From Paeniglutamicibacter sp. Y32M11 (GTDB lineage: Bacteria; Actinomycetota; Actinomycetes; Actinomycetales; Micrococcaceae), in assembly GCF_019285735.1 (NCBI RefSeq), contig NZ_CP079107.1, positions 1,984,001-2,048,000 of the forward strand: a stretch of 64,000 bases of DNA. The letters run 5' to 3'. Shown here piece after piece: positions 16,388-24,965 of the stretch (within the stretch, counting starts at the first letter, position 1; every line of letters begins with the position of its first letter). The position numbers and the translations under genes were made by a program. The notes under the pieces were generated by a model that saw only the letters and a list, made by a program, of their open reading frames with translations, made no database searches and had not been told where the DNA came from.

Positions 16388-17508
16388 CGAACCACCTCCA
16401 CGACGACGGCGATCCCCATGCCGCCACCAATCGATGCAGCTGCCACTCCAAAGGTCCCGGCCGGGGCACCGGAGCGCACGAGCCGACTGAAGAGTCGGAC
16501 CACCGCGATGGCACCACTGGCGCCCCACGGATGACCGAGTGCCAGCGCACCTCCATCGGCGGACAGTCGCGGGTCATCGTCCTTGAGTCCGAGCCGATCG
16601 AGCACCGCGAGGCTCTGGGCGGCAAAGGCCTCCACAATTTCGAACGCAGCAATGTCCCCCATCTTCAAACCCGCCGAGTCGAGGGCGGCCCGGATGGCTC
16701 CGGCGGCGCCGATGCCAGGTAGTGCCGGATCGCAGCCCGTAACTGCCGAGGCTCTCAGGCCAAGCCCGGGTCCGGAGCCGGGCCCGGCTAGCACCAGGGC
16801 AGCCGCGCCATCCCCGATGCGCGTTGCCGTGCCGGCGGTGAGCGTGCCACCGGGAAAAAGTGGTGGCAGGCGGGTGAGCAGTCGTTCCGCGCCGCCGATC
16901 GCGTCGTCATGCTCCAGCCCGGCCAGCGGCACCAGCTCGGCGGTGAAGCGCCCGGCCGACAGTGCCGCCCGGGCGCGCGCATGACTGCGGGCCGCATGGG
17001 CATCCTGACGTGGGCGTGACAGCTGATCGTGCACCGCTAAGTCCTCGGCGGCCCGGGTCATTTCCGGGTCGCTGAAGCCGGAAGGAGCAAAGGGTGCCTT
17101 GTCGTAGCCTTTGCCGTTGATCGAACGCACCGGTGCCGTGGAGGCACTCTCAACACCTCCGGCGATACGCATCCGAGGATCGCCGGCGCGGATCGCTGCC
17201 GCGGCATCAAGTAGTGCGGCCAGCCCGCTACCGCACTGTCGATCCACCGTGGCACCGGGCACCGCGTGGCCCAGACCGGCCGCCAGCGCGGAAACCCGGC
17301 CGGGGTTTCCACCCGGGCCCATGCAGTTGCCCAGAATCACATCGGCCACGTTGATCGGAGCACCGTGGATAGCCTCGGCATCGTTGAGGGCAGCCCGGAT
17401 CACCGGCGCGGCCAGTTCCTCCACGCGTAAGTGGGCCAGGGCGCGGCCGCGGGTACCAATCGGTGATCGTCGGGCGGCGATGATCACCGGATCATTCTTA
17501 GCGGCCAA
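16384..17508 (-). CDS. Thiolase family protein with altered active site
   Basis: 374 residues from a TTG with GGAGG nine bases upstream. The nucleophile Cys92 (VDRQCGSGL) and the GHP histidine His326 (ALALGHPWGASGA) are present. The usual NEAF motif reads VEAF (292-295), and the usual second cysteine of the CIGGG motif is Ser359 (AAASIGGGMG). Loss of both the oxyanion-hole Asn and the acid/base Cys suggests it is not an ordinary acetyl-CoA acyltransferase. It sits between an acyl-CoA ligase-like gene (11-base overlap) and bioM. A role in an acyl-CoA step linked to biotin or a precursor is inference. Confidence 0.88.
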   Translation of the reverse strand: MAAKNDPVIIAARRSPIGTRGRALAHLRVEELAAPVIRAALNDAEAIHGAPINVADVILGNCMGPGGNPGRVSALAAGLGHAVPGATVDRQCGSGLAALLDAAAAIRAGDPRMRIAGGVESASTAPVRSINGKGYDKAPFAPSGFSDPEMTRAAEDLAVHDQLSRPRQDAHAARSHARARAALSAGRFTAELVPLAGLEHDDAIGGAERLLTRLPPLFPGGTLTAGTATRIGDGAAALVLAGPGSGPGLGLRASAVTGCDPALPGIGAAGAIRAALDSAGLKMGDIAAFEIVEAFAAQSLAVLDRLGLKDDDPRLSADGGALALGHPWGASGAIAVVRLFSRLVRSGAPAGTFGVAAASIGGGMGIAVVVEVVR

Positions 17509-18583
17509 GAGGCTGCACCTCCCCGGCCAGTACCAAACGCAGGGCTTCGACCCGCGCGGGTTTGCCCGACGCGGTGCGTGGAATGTTCCCGGTGAACCAA
17601 CGTCGTGGCCGGTGAGCCGGCAGTAGCTGGGCGCGGCTGAGGTCTGGCACAGTTACCTGCACATCGTCTTCGAGCTCCAGCAGGGCGGAGACCAAGGAAC
17701 CAATGTGCTCCCGCGGATATCCGAACACCAGCGCGTCGCGAACCCCCGGGATTAAGCGCAGTGCCGCCTCGACTTCCTCGGGCACGATCGTGGCCGAGGC
17801 ACTGAGAATCGCGTCATCTGCCCGGCCCAGTAGGCGCAGGTAACCGTCATTGAGTTCGGCGCGGTCACCGACGGTGGCCCAGTCGCCGTCGCGGCGCAGG
17901 GGACCGGTGGCACCGGCATATCCGGAGGCGATGAACGGTGAGCGCACCCACAGCTCGCCGTCGCGGATCTCCAGCTCGGCACCCGGGAAGGCGCGCAATC
18001 CCTCACCGGTATCGCACGCAACAAAGGACAGCTCTGCCGCACCGTAGTAGGCGGTGACGCGGATCCCCGCGGCTTCGGCGCGCTGGCGTAGCGCCGGATC
18101 CAGGTGGGAGCCGCCGATCAAGGCCGTACGCAATCGTGGTGAAACTCCCGCGTCGAGCAGGGCGCGCAATGACTGTGGGGTGCCGTGCAGGGCGTCGGCA
18201 TCCACGGTGCCGCCCAGCAGTGGCTTCGGGCCACCGGACAAGGAATGGGCGAGTGAAAATAGGGTGAGTGAGGATGCCGGCGGGACCGGAAGAGCCACCT
18301 GGCTCTCCGGTCCAGCATCCAAGAATTCGCTAGCGGCTGCGAAGGAGTCTGCCCAGGATGCGGCGCTGCGCAGCACGATCCGCGGCGCCCCACTGCTTCC
18401 GGAGGTCAGTGTCGCCCAAGCGGTTGCCTCGGGCACCTGAGCACAACGCGCTTTCGCGGTGATGGCGTCCCAATCGCTGGTGCTCCACCGGCGGTCACCG
18501 ACCAGGGGGATGTCGCCGGCCGCGCGGATCCGTCCAAGGCGCTGAGGCAGATCGGGTTCGGCATCGGTGAGGGGAATGATCAT
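17498..18583 (-). CDS. AMP-binding (acyl-CoA ligase-like) enzyme
   Basis: 361 residues from the ATG at 18583, which overlaps the bioY stop by one base (TAATG). An adenylate-forming core is evident: TLTSGSSGAPR phosphate loop (about 90-100), YYGAAELSFV, the GDRAELNDGYLRLLGRADD hinge region, and a C-terminal TASGKPAR with the catalytic-type Lys. At 361 residues it is shorter than most members (450-550), close to compact MenE-like ligases, and lacks much of the usual N-terminal subdomain. Operon context suggests it activates a carboxylate that enters through BioY, possibly biotin, a breakdown product or a pimelate-like precursor (inference). Confidence 0.86.
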   Translation of the reverse strand: MIIPLTDAEPDLPQRLGRIRAAGDIPLVGDRRWSTSDWDAITAKARCAQVPEATAWATLTSGSSGAPRIVLRSAASWADSFAAASEFLDAGPESQVALPVPPASSLTLFSLAHSLSGGPKPLLGGTVDADALHGTPQSLRALLDAGVSPRLRTALIGGSHLDPALRQRAEAAGIRVTAYYGAAELSFVACDTGEGLRAFPGAELEIRDGELWVRSPFIASGYAGATGPLRRDGDWATVGDRAELNDGYLRLLGRADDAILSASATIVPEEVEAALRLIPGVRDALVFGYPREHIGSLVSALLELEDDVQVTVPDLSRAQLLPAHRPRRWFTGNIPRTASGKPARVEALRLVLAGEVQPLGR

Positions 18584-19209
18584 TAGACCCGGTCCAAGGC
18601 TCGGGTTGGTGTGGCCGCCCACACGCGGGCGAAGGCTCGAGGATACGCCCGGAGAAGAGTCGTCACGATGAACGTCGCGGTGACGACCTTGAACAGGTCA
18701 CCCGGCAGGAAGGCCGAGCTCATCAGGAGGGTCTGGCCGAGCGGCAGTCCGGTGATCATGCTCTGCACCGGGACCCCCACGGCGTAGATGACCGGGATTC
18801 CCCCCACAAAAATGCCGAGCGCGGTCCGCCAAACCACCGGCTTGCGCCCTGCGGCATGCACGATCAGACCGATCACCAATGCGCCAAGAATCCAGCCGAT
18901 GAGGTATCCGGCCGATGGACCGAAGAAAACGCCGATGCCACCGCGTCCGCCGGCCAGCAGCGGTAGACCAATCGCTACCAGTGCCAGCAGCACCGTCATC
19001 GACAGTGCGCCTAACCATGGACCCAGAATGGCTCCGGCGAGCATCACGCCGAGCGTTTGGACGGTGATCGGAACGCCGCCCGCGAGGGTGAAGCCGCCCG
19101 GCAGGCCAAGGACGGCAACGATGGCGGCGAACACGGCGACCCGGGCTAGGCCTTTGGCGTCGAGTCCTCGTCGGTCGTGACGATTTGGCAGGAGTTCTGG
19201 AGGGGCCAT
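18583..19209 (-). CDS. bioY: Biotin transporter substrate-binding subunit
   Basis: 208 residues from the ATG at 19209, chosen because AAGGAA lies seven bases upstream and the longer frame adds an implausible tail. Six hydrophobic helices with the BioY signatures GGVPITVQTLGVMLAGA, GGRGGIGVFFGPSAGYLIG and a PGDLFKVV end identify the S component that binds biotin. It is the first gene of the operon and lies just behind a BioQ-like operator. Confidence 0.95.
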   Translation of the reverse strand: MAPPELLPNRHDRRGLDAKGLARVAVFAAIVAVLGLPGGFTLAGGVPITVQTLGVMLAGAILGPWLGALSMTVLLALVAIGLPLLAGGRGGIGVFFGPSAGYLIGWILGALVIGLIVHAAGRKPVVWRTALGIFVGGIPVIYAVGVPVQSMITGLPLGQTLLMSSAFLPGDLFKVVTATFIVTTLLRAYPRAFARVWAATPTRALDRV

Positions 19210-19263
19210 GGGAAGATTCCTTTTGATTAATGGTGAACGAGGCGAACCTGAACACTGCTCAAT

Positions 19264-19276
19264 TGAACGCCGTTCA
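19264..19276. promoter_or_regulatory. BioQ-like operator
   Basis: TGAAC-GCC-GTTCA is a perfect 5-3-5 palindrome. The actinobacterial TetR-type repressor BioQ is known to bind a 13-bp palindrome of the form TGAAC-N3-GTTAC or similar. The site lies 55 bases before the bioY ATG and just downstream of the -10, where binding would block transcription when biotin is ample. No bioQ gene is in the window. Confidence 0.8.
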
Positions 19277-19290
19277 GGAGGTTGGTGTTC

Positions 19291-19320
19291 ACTATAGTGA
19301 TACCGCGGCAAAAGAAACAA
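19291..19320 (-). promoter_or_regulatory. Promoter of the bioY operon
   Basis: On the minus strand TTGTTT (19320-19315), an 18-base spacer and TATAGT (19296-19291) form a good housekeeping promoter. The transcript would start near the operator. Confidence 0.6.
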
Positions 19321-19826
19321 AAACCGCGGTCATACTTCGGCGTGGAGTGTCCCGGCGCCGCCGAAGCTGGTTGCATCACCTCGAGTCAAAGTCGCTATGA
19401 TGCACGTTGTTGGCGCCGTACGTTAGCTATTCGTGGCTGTTGGCATTCTTCACGAACACGGGTTGTGTGATCTCTAGTTCTTGCGGTTGCAGGGTGAAAC
19501 GGTCCGGATCGTCGCCAGGGGAGTGATAGTGGCAGGCAGCTTTTGAGTGGGGGAGTGCCGGCAACTTTGCGCCCCGTAGCAAGAAACAGATGAATTACCG
19601 ATTGCGGCTGGCGAATGATTTGGGACGGGTGCGACATCAGCAGATTTCCGGCTCAAAATCTGTTTCGGGGGGACGTGTTTACGGCAGCGTTGGGGGGTCC
19701 ACGGCAGAGAATATCTTGGCCCTGATGGACTCTCGTGGCGCGCAGCCCGAGCCTTTCGCACCTACTCGGTCCGCCGTAGAATCGGCCATGGACAGGCTAG
19801 ATCCACCAATTTTGGAGGCTGTAATC
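19321..19826. other. Intergenic between bioY and the VOC gene, no gene seen
   Basis: The VOC reading frame extends back to 19590 but lacks a ribosome site or family similarity there. I see no other gene; the region should hold the VOC promoter. Confidence 0.5.
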
Positions 19827-20267
19827 ATGACGCACGTCATTCGGTTTGACCACGTTGGTGTCACAGTTCGAGACCTCGATAAGGTAACGGCATTCTTCGT
19901 CGAACTTGGTCTGGAAATCGATGGCAGAACGTTCGTGGAGGGAGAGTTCATCGACACCGTCACAGCGATCCCGAATTCTCGAACGGAAATCGTCATGTTG
20001 CGAACGCCCGGCGGTGAGAGCGCCGTGGAGCTTTCAAGTTTCGTTCGGCCGGATCCCGAACCGGGGTCACCCGATGCCATGGCCAATGAGCTGGGGCTGC
20101 GAAGTTTGTCGTTTGAAGTAGACGATATTCAAGCGCACGTTGATCGGATGGCCGCTCAGGGTTACGGGCTAGTCGGTGGCATTGGCGAGTATGAAGGTAG
20201 CTGGCGCATGGCCTACGTGCGTGGGCCGGAAGGCATTCTCGTGGCCCTGGCCGAGCGAATCCGGTGA
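19827..20267 (+). CDS. VOC / glyoxalase-fold protein
   Basis: 146 residues from the ATG at 19827, preceded by TGGAGG. Paired beta-alpha-beta-beta-beta units begin FDHVGVTVRDLDKVTAFFVE and LRSLSFEVDDIQAHVDRM. His and Glu residues at the usual metal positions (FDHVG, SAVELSSF, and Glu near the end in GPEGI) support a metal-binding VOC enzyme. The substrate is unknown. The upstream in-frame extension is not used. Confidence 0.9.
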   Translation: MTHVIRFDHVGVTVRDLDKVTAFFVELGLEIDGRTFVEGEFIDTVTAIPNSRTEIVMLRTPGGESAVELSSFVRPDPEPGSPDAMANELGLRSLSFEVDDIQAHVDRMAAQGYGLVGGIGEYEGSWRMAYVRGPEGILVALAERIR

Positions 20268-20315
20268 CCGCTCGGGCTGGTCTTCAACGGTACGACGGCT
20301 CCCGGAATTCCGTCC

Positions 20316-21113
20316 TTAGCGAGTCAATTTCTTCAGCCCTTTTCTCGGAGGCACACGTACCGGCTCCGGCCAGCGCGGACTGAGGGCATCACCCAAGGTG
20401 GTGCCCCGCAGCTTGCGGCCGAAGAGGGGTAGAACCCACTCGGTGATCCACACCCGATGTTCTTTCGCTCGTTGTCGAACGCTGAGCTCGGCCGTCCGTT
20501 TGTTCTTGTGTGTGATGCCGTGCGGAACCGCAAGAACATCTAGAACCCTCGCTGCCAAGTATTTGTGCCCCGCCTTAGACATATGCAGACGGTCGGGTCC
20601 CCACATGCGAGAAGTGGCATAGGCGCTGAAGTTCGCGTAGTCCACGAGGATCGCACCGTATTTGGCAGCGATGAGCCGGACCCCGTCGTTGTAGGCATGG
20701 TTCTTACGGCGTAATGGTCCCAAAATCGGCGAGACTTCAACGTCGTACCCGGTAAATAGCACCAGCGTTGCGCCAGTCTCGGCTAGACGCTGAACCATAA
20801 ATTCATACTCGGCCAAAATATCGGCAATTTTGGTCCCGAAATCCATGACGTCATTGCCGCCGGCATATAGCGTGATGAGGGTTGGCTCCATCTTGATGGC
20901 GGGTTCCAGCTGCTCCGCAATGATGTGCCGAAGGCGCTTGCTGCGGATGGCCAGATTTGCGTATTCCCAGCCCGGGCTATCGCTAGCGAGTGTTTCGGCA
21001 ACTCTGTCGGCCCAGCCGCGAACTCCATTGGGGCGCCGCTTGCTGAAATCCCCGACACCCTCGGTAAAGGAGTCGCCCAGGGCAACGTAGCGGCCTGGTC
21101 CGTGATCCATCAT
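20316..21113 (-). CDS. SGNH/GDSL hydrolase
   Basis: 265 residues. Block I is YVALGDSFTEGVGD (catalytic Ser near 15), the GND block is LYAGGNDVMDF, and block V is PDRLHMSKAGHKYLA with the catalytic Asp-x-x-His. It is an intracellular-type esterase or lipase of unknown substrate, since no signal peptide is seen. The C-terminal 50 residues are basic and proline-rich. It is convergent with the VOC gene. Confidence 0.92.
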   Translation of the reverse strand: MMDHGPGRYVALGDSFTEGVGDFSKRRPNGVRGWADRVAETLASDSPGWEYANLAIRSKRLRHIIAEQLEPAIKMEPTLITLYAGGNDVMDFGTKIADILAEYEFMVQRLAETGATLVLFTGYDVEVSPILGPLRRKNHAYNDGVRLIAAKYGAILVDYANFSAYATSRMWGPDRLHMSKAGHKYLAARVLDVLAVPHGITHKNKRTAELSVRQRAKEHRVWITEWVLPLFGRKLRGTTLGDALSPRWPEPVRVPPRKGLKKLTR

Positions 21114-21379
21114 GCGAAGCTAAACGGTTGTTCGTCGAGGAGCCAAGCATCGGCATGGCGCTAGAGCAGCGGTAGACCCCGGCCCGAGCGATAATTCCGT
21201 TTCGTTGGTGGGACTGGACCGCTGTGTCCCAGCTTTCGACCATGGTGCATCTGCCTCGGTCGGCTTCAGCTGAAGGACCCCTACGGAATCCGCATAGCGA
21301 CCGTCAACCGGATAAACCTCTGACATCAGTGTGGGCACCCACGTGGAGCGGCTGTGACGTACACCAATTTTTGAAGCAA

Positions 21380-22525
21380 TCATTTGCTTGCTCGGAGTGT
21401 GGCCGGAACCCGAGGACGTTCGTTGATGGCCTGAGCGTAGATACCCATCAACTGCTCGCATACAACATGCCAGCTGCGACCCTGGACTTGTTGGAATGCA
21501 GCAGTAGCAAAGGCCGCTCGTTTGGCGTCGTCACCTATCAGGTCCATCACGTATTCACGCAATTGAGTCAGGTCCCCCGGTTCATAGAGCCATCCCGTGC
21601 GGGAAGAATCCACAAGATCCACGGGTCCTCCGCGTCCGGTTGCTACAACGGGGACTCCCGAGGCCATGGCTTCCTGGATGGTCTGGCAAAAAGTTTCGAG
21701 TTCGCCCGGATGCACAAACAGATCAAAGGAGGCCATGGCAGTGGCCAGTTCATCGCCTCCCAAGAAGCCCGCGAAACAGGCCTCCGGAAGAATCGATTCG
21801 AGCACCTCGCGCTGCGGTCCATCACCGACGATAACTAGCCGGGTATTGGGGATCGCTGCTAATGCTGCAAGATCCTCCACCTGCTTTTCGAGAGCAAGGC
21901 GCCCCACGTATCCAATGATTTTCTGCCCTTGAGGGGCAACCATCTGACGGAATTCGGCGCTACGTTTCTCCGGATGGAACCGTTCGATATCTACACCGCG
22001 GCGCCACAATTCCATTCGCGGGATGCCATGAGCCTCGAGTTTTTGAAAGGAGTCACTTGAGGGAACCAGGGTTGTTGTCGCCGCACAGTGGATCCGTTTC
22101 ACACGCTGCCAGGCCCAATTTTCTAGAAATGGCATGCCATATCTGGCCGCATACCCGGGAATGTCGGTTTGGTAGACCGCTACCGAGGGAATATTCAAGG
22201 CCGCTGCCGCCCGGACTGCACGCCAACCCAGCACAAAGGGTGATGCCAAGTGGACAACGTCGGGATTGAATTCAGCCAACAGGGCTTTTACTCGCACCAC
22301 CCCGCCCATGGCTACCCGGATGTTCCGGTAACCGGCAAGAGGAATGGCCGGTAACCGCCGGATAACGGCGCCTTCCAGCGTGGGAGGCGCATTTTCCAGT
22401 GTCGATGGAGCGATGACCAAGACTTGGTCACCGCGCGCATCCAGATGCTGCAAGATTTTCAGCAGCGAATGGGTAACCCCATTCATCTCGGGAAAGAACG
22501 ATTCAGCAACTATGGCAACTTTCAC
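21380..22525 (-). CDS. GT4 family glycosyltransferase (mannosyltransferase-like)
   Basis: 381 residues with a GT-B fold: an N-terminal FFPEMNGVTHSLLKILQHLD acceptor domain, IIGYVGRLALEKQVEDLAAL at the start of the donor domain, and the E-x7-E motif in ELETFCQTIQEAMASG followed by VVATGRGGPVDLV. It resembles GDP-mannose-dependent enzymes of the MgtA/PimB type, which build glycolipids at the membrane. Activity and donor are inferred from the family. The gap 21114-21379 downstream holds nothing I can identify. Confidence 0.9.
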   Translation of the reverse strand: MKVAIVAESFFPEMNGVTHSLLKILQHLDARGDQVLVIAPSTLENAPPTLEGAVIRRLPAIPLAGYRNIRVAMGGVVRVKALLAEFNPDVVHLASPFVLGWRAVRAAAALNIPSVAVYQTDIPGYAARYGMPFLENWAWQRVKRIHCAATTTLVPSSDSFQKLEAHGIPRMELWRRGVDIERFHPEKRSAEFRQMVAPQGQKIIGYVGRLALEKQVEDLAALAAIPNTRLVIVGDGPQREVLESILPEACFAGFLGGDELATAMASFDLFVHPGELETFCQTIQEAMASGVPVVATGRGGPVDLVDSSRTGWLYEPGDLTQLREYVMDLIGDDAKRAAFATAAFQQVQGRSWHVVCEQLMGIYAQAINERPRVPATLRASK

Positions 22526-22671
22526 GCCTCAACCATCACCCCTACAGGTTGCCACCGTGCGCAGCTACTGGAACGTGACGGTGAAGAGTGGGTGAACGAC
22601 TTTACTGATGCTACATTTTGGGCTGACGAAACGACGCTTAATTCTATGTAAGTGCAGAGCCCGCAGAACTC

Positions 22672-22824
22672 TTACACCAGAGAGAAAATCCCCTGTAGAG
22701 ATGCCTCGGGCTCGGGGTCTAATGCAGACGCCAAGACACCAGAAGTGAGCACCACCATGACCGCAACAAAAAGCACAAACACTACACCAGCAATGAGCAT
22801 GAGCTTCCGATCATCATTCATCAT
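22672..22824 (-). CDS. Small single-helix membrane protein
   Basis: 50 residues starting MMNDDRKLMLIAGVVFVLF, with one hydrophobic helix at about 8-28 and a short acidic exterior tail (DPEPEAS). Composition and codon use look like a real small membrane protein. No clear Shine-Dalgarno precedes either ATG. The function is unknown. Confidence 0.4.
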   Translation of the reverse strand: MMNDDRKLMLIAGVVFVLFVAVMVVLTSGVLASALDPEPEASLQGIFSLV

Positions 22825-22971
22825 TTGAGGGTATCGCGGGTGAGGCGTCGCTCTGGAATTCCTGAAGCGTTTCGCCCAGCTTCGCCAGATTCACACTCTG
22901 CAAAGGTCGGCTCGCCGAGGGGCAGTCGTCCGGAGCGACCCATCGCGGCAAGGGTCCGCACCTAAGGTGGA

Positions 22972-24015
22972 ATGATGACTGCACGTACGGAACGAGCCCT
23001 CAGTATCTCCCGGGTAATCGCTGGGCTGGATGAAGCCGGAATAAGGTCGATCATTGATGCTGCCGAGCAGGTTGGCGTGGGAATTGGCGGAACAACCAGG
23101 AAAGCCACCATCGGGGGAGTAACTGTTTTTGTGAAGCAGCTACCGCTGACCAGCAGTGAAGAGGCGGATCCAATATCAACCGCCAATCGAATTCATCTCC
23201 CCTTTGTCAGCCACTACGGGATAGGAAGCCCCTCCCACGGTGCCGGAAGGGAACTCGCCGCACATCGGGTGACCTCGACGTGGGTACAACAAGGTGCCAC
23301 GGATTTCTTCCCCCTTTTGCTGGGATGGCGAGTGATAGACCGGAAGTGCGATACGGACCTTAGCGAATTTGAGGGCGACGTTCCCCAACGCCAATGGGGG
23401 AGTCATTGGCCTCAGATTCAGAAAAAGCTTGCTGCCATGAAGAACGCCTCCAAGAGCGTGGTGCTTTTCCTTGAATACGTTCCCGAGACGCTGGGATCAT
23501 GGGTGCGCAGCAGTCTAGCTGCTGGCACAGGCGGGACCGACTTTATCAACGTCGTCGCCCAGATTATTGAAGCCACGGACTGGATGAAGGCGCAGGGATT
23601 TCAACACTTTGATGTGCACCCGGGAAACATCCTCGTGGATGAGGGCAGGCTGCTTTTCACGGACTTCGGACTGGCGCTTTACCGCGGCTTTGAACTCACT
23701 GCCGAAGAAGAATTATCCATGCTCTCCCATGAAGACTACGACCGCGATACCGCACTTATGCATCTGTTCCACTGGGTCTTGTTCGAACTCGGCTATACCT
23801 CGGCGCCGCAGCGCCTGGCACTGTTGCGAGCCGCAGCCGTTGACCCCATAACGCCTGCTCTGGAGCCGGTGCGCGCGGCGTTGGGCGACGGTGCCGATCT
23901 GATGGCTCGACATGCGGGTGTTGTCGTCTATATAACTGAGATGTTCGGTGCCCTTCTGCAGGATGCCTCCGCCACCCAGTACGTGGCCACTCCCGATAGA
24001 GACCCTCGGCTGTAG
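22972..24015 (+). CDS. Protein-kinase-fold protein
   Basis: 347 residues. Kinase-like elements appear in order: VFVKQL (Lys55), RELAAH (Glu94), the catalytic loop HFDVHPGN (212-219; Asp214 and Asn219) and DFG (231-233). The HxDxHPGN form is closer to small-molecule and lipopolysaccharide/ABC1-like kinases than to Hanks-type protein kinases. Residues 70-160 form a long N-lobe with no family I recognise. The start is one of two tandem ATGs behind AAGGTGGA. The substrate is unknown. Confidence 0.75.
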   Translation: MMTARTERALSISRVIAGLDEAGIRSIIDAAEQVGVGIGGTTRKATIGGVTVFVKQLPLTSSEEADPISTANRIHLPFVSHYGIGSPSHGAGRELAAHRVTSTWVQQGATDFFPLLLGWRVIDRKCDTDLSEFEGDVPQRQWGSHWPQIQKKLAAMKNASKSVVLFLEYVPETLGSWVRSSLAAGTGGTDFINVVAQIIEATDWMKAQGFQHFDVHPGNILVDEGRLLFTDFGLALYRGFELTAEEELSMLSHEDYDRDTALMHLFHWVLFELGYTSAPQRLALLRAAAVDPITPALEPVRAALGDGADLMARHAGVVVYITEMFGALLQDASATQYVATPDRDPRL

Positions 24016-24050
24016 CTAAGGGTCGATGGCGCGGAAGGTAAAGTTGCCAT

Positions 24051-24659
24051 ATGACTAGGATCTCTCCAGTGACACTCCGCGGAAAATATGTCACCCTGCA
24101 ACCCTTGAGCCCGGATCACCACGATGGTCTTGTCGAGGCTGCATCCGATGGTGAATTGTGGAATCTGTGGTACACGTCGGTACCGCGTCCCGAAGCAATG
24201 CGCGGCGAAATTCAGCGCCGGCTGGCCATGCAGGAGGACGGTTCCATGGTTCCGTTCACGACTCGTTTGAACGACCCAGTTACTGGTGAACCGGGCAAGA
24301 TAATTGGCATGACCACGTATTGCGACATCAACGCGGAACTGCCGCGCGTGGAAATCGGCTACACCTGGAACGCAGCGAGTGCGCAGGGAACCGGAACGAA
24401 TCCGGACAGTAAAAGGCTCCTGCTTGCCCATGCGTTTGAAACGCTCAATTGTGTCGCCGTGGAGTTCAGCACGCATTGGATGAACATGCAGTCCCGGGAG
24501 GCCATCGCACGTTTGGGTGCGAAGCAAGACGGAGTTCTTCGCGCAACAAAGCGCATGCCCGATGGCTCGCTCCGCGACACTGTCATCTTCTCGATCATTG
24601 CCGCCGAATGGCCACAAGTTCGAAGTGGGCTGGACTTGCGCCTCGCGAGAAAACGCTGA
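24051..24659 (+). CDS. GNAT family N-acetyltransferase (RimJ/RimL-like)
   Basis: 202 residues. It opens like RimJ/RimL enzymes (VTLRGKYVTLQPLSPDHH) with the core VEIGYTWNAASAQGTGTN and VAVEFSTHWMNMQSREAIAR followed by LGAKQDGVLR. The Q-x-x-G-x-G loop reads QGTGTN, slightly degenerate. It probably acetylates a small molecule or protein N-terminus. It follows the kinase-like gene by 35 bases on the same strand, so co-transcription is likely. Confidence 0.9.
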   Translation: MTRISPVTLRGKYVTLQPLSPDHHDGLVEAASDGELWNLWYTSVPRPEAMRGEIQRRLAMQEDGSMVPFTTRLNDPVTGEPGKIIGMTTYCDINAELPRVEIGYTWNAASAQGTGTNPDSKRLLLAHAFETLNCVAVEFSTHWMNMQSREAIARLGAKQDGVLRATKRMPDGSLRDTVIFSIIAAEWPQVRSGLDLRLARKR

Positions 24660-24781
24660 ATCTTTGAGTTCAATTTGAAGTAGCAAGGGCCAAGATTGGG
24701 TGACCGTCAGTGAACCGCCAATCTGTCATCCGGTGGCGCCAAAGATCACGCTCGTTTGGGAGATAGCGCCAACCCTACTGA

Positions 24782-24820
24782 TCGCCCATGATGACCTCGT
24801 TGACCGGTCATCATGGGCGA
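24782..24820 (+). terminator. Long perfect hairpin after the GNAT gene
   Basis: A perfect 15-bp stem (arms 24782-24796 and 24806-24820, core CGCCCATGATGACC) with a 9-nt loop lies 123 bases downstream of the GNAT stop. There is no T-run. Confidence 0.5.
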
Positions 24821-24965
24821 AGGTGACTTCACGTTCTCTCGACGCAAAATGCCAGTTGGTAACTTCGTCAAGGCGGCGAAAAATTGACTCGGGAGCGCCC
24901 GCCGGTCATTCTCACCACGTTGTCCCATGGCGAAGTGGCCCTAGCACCTCATGGGCTAGGCTCGG

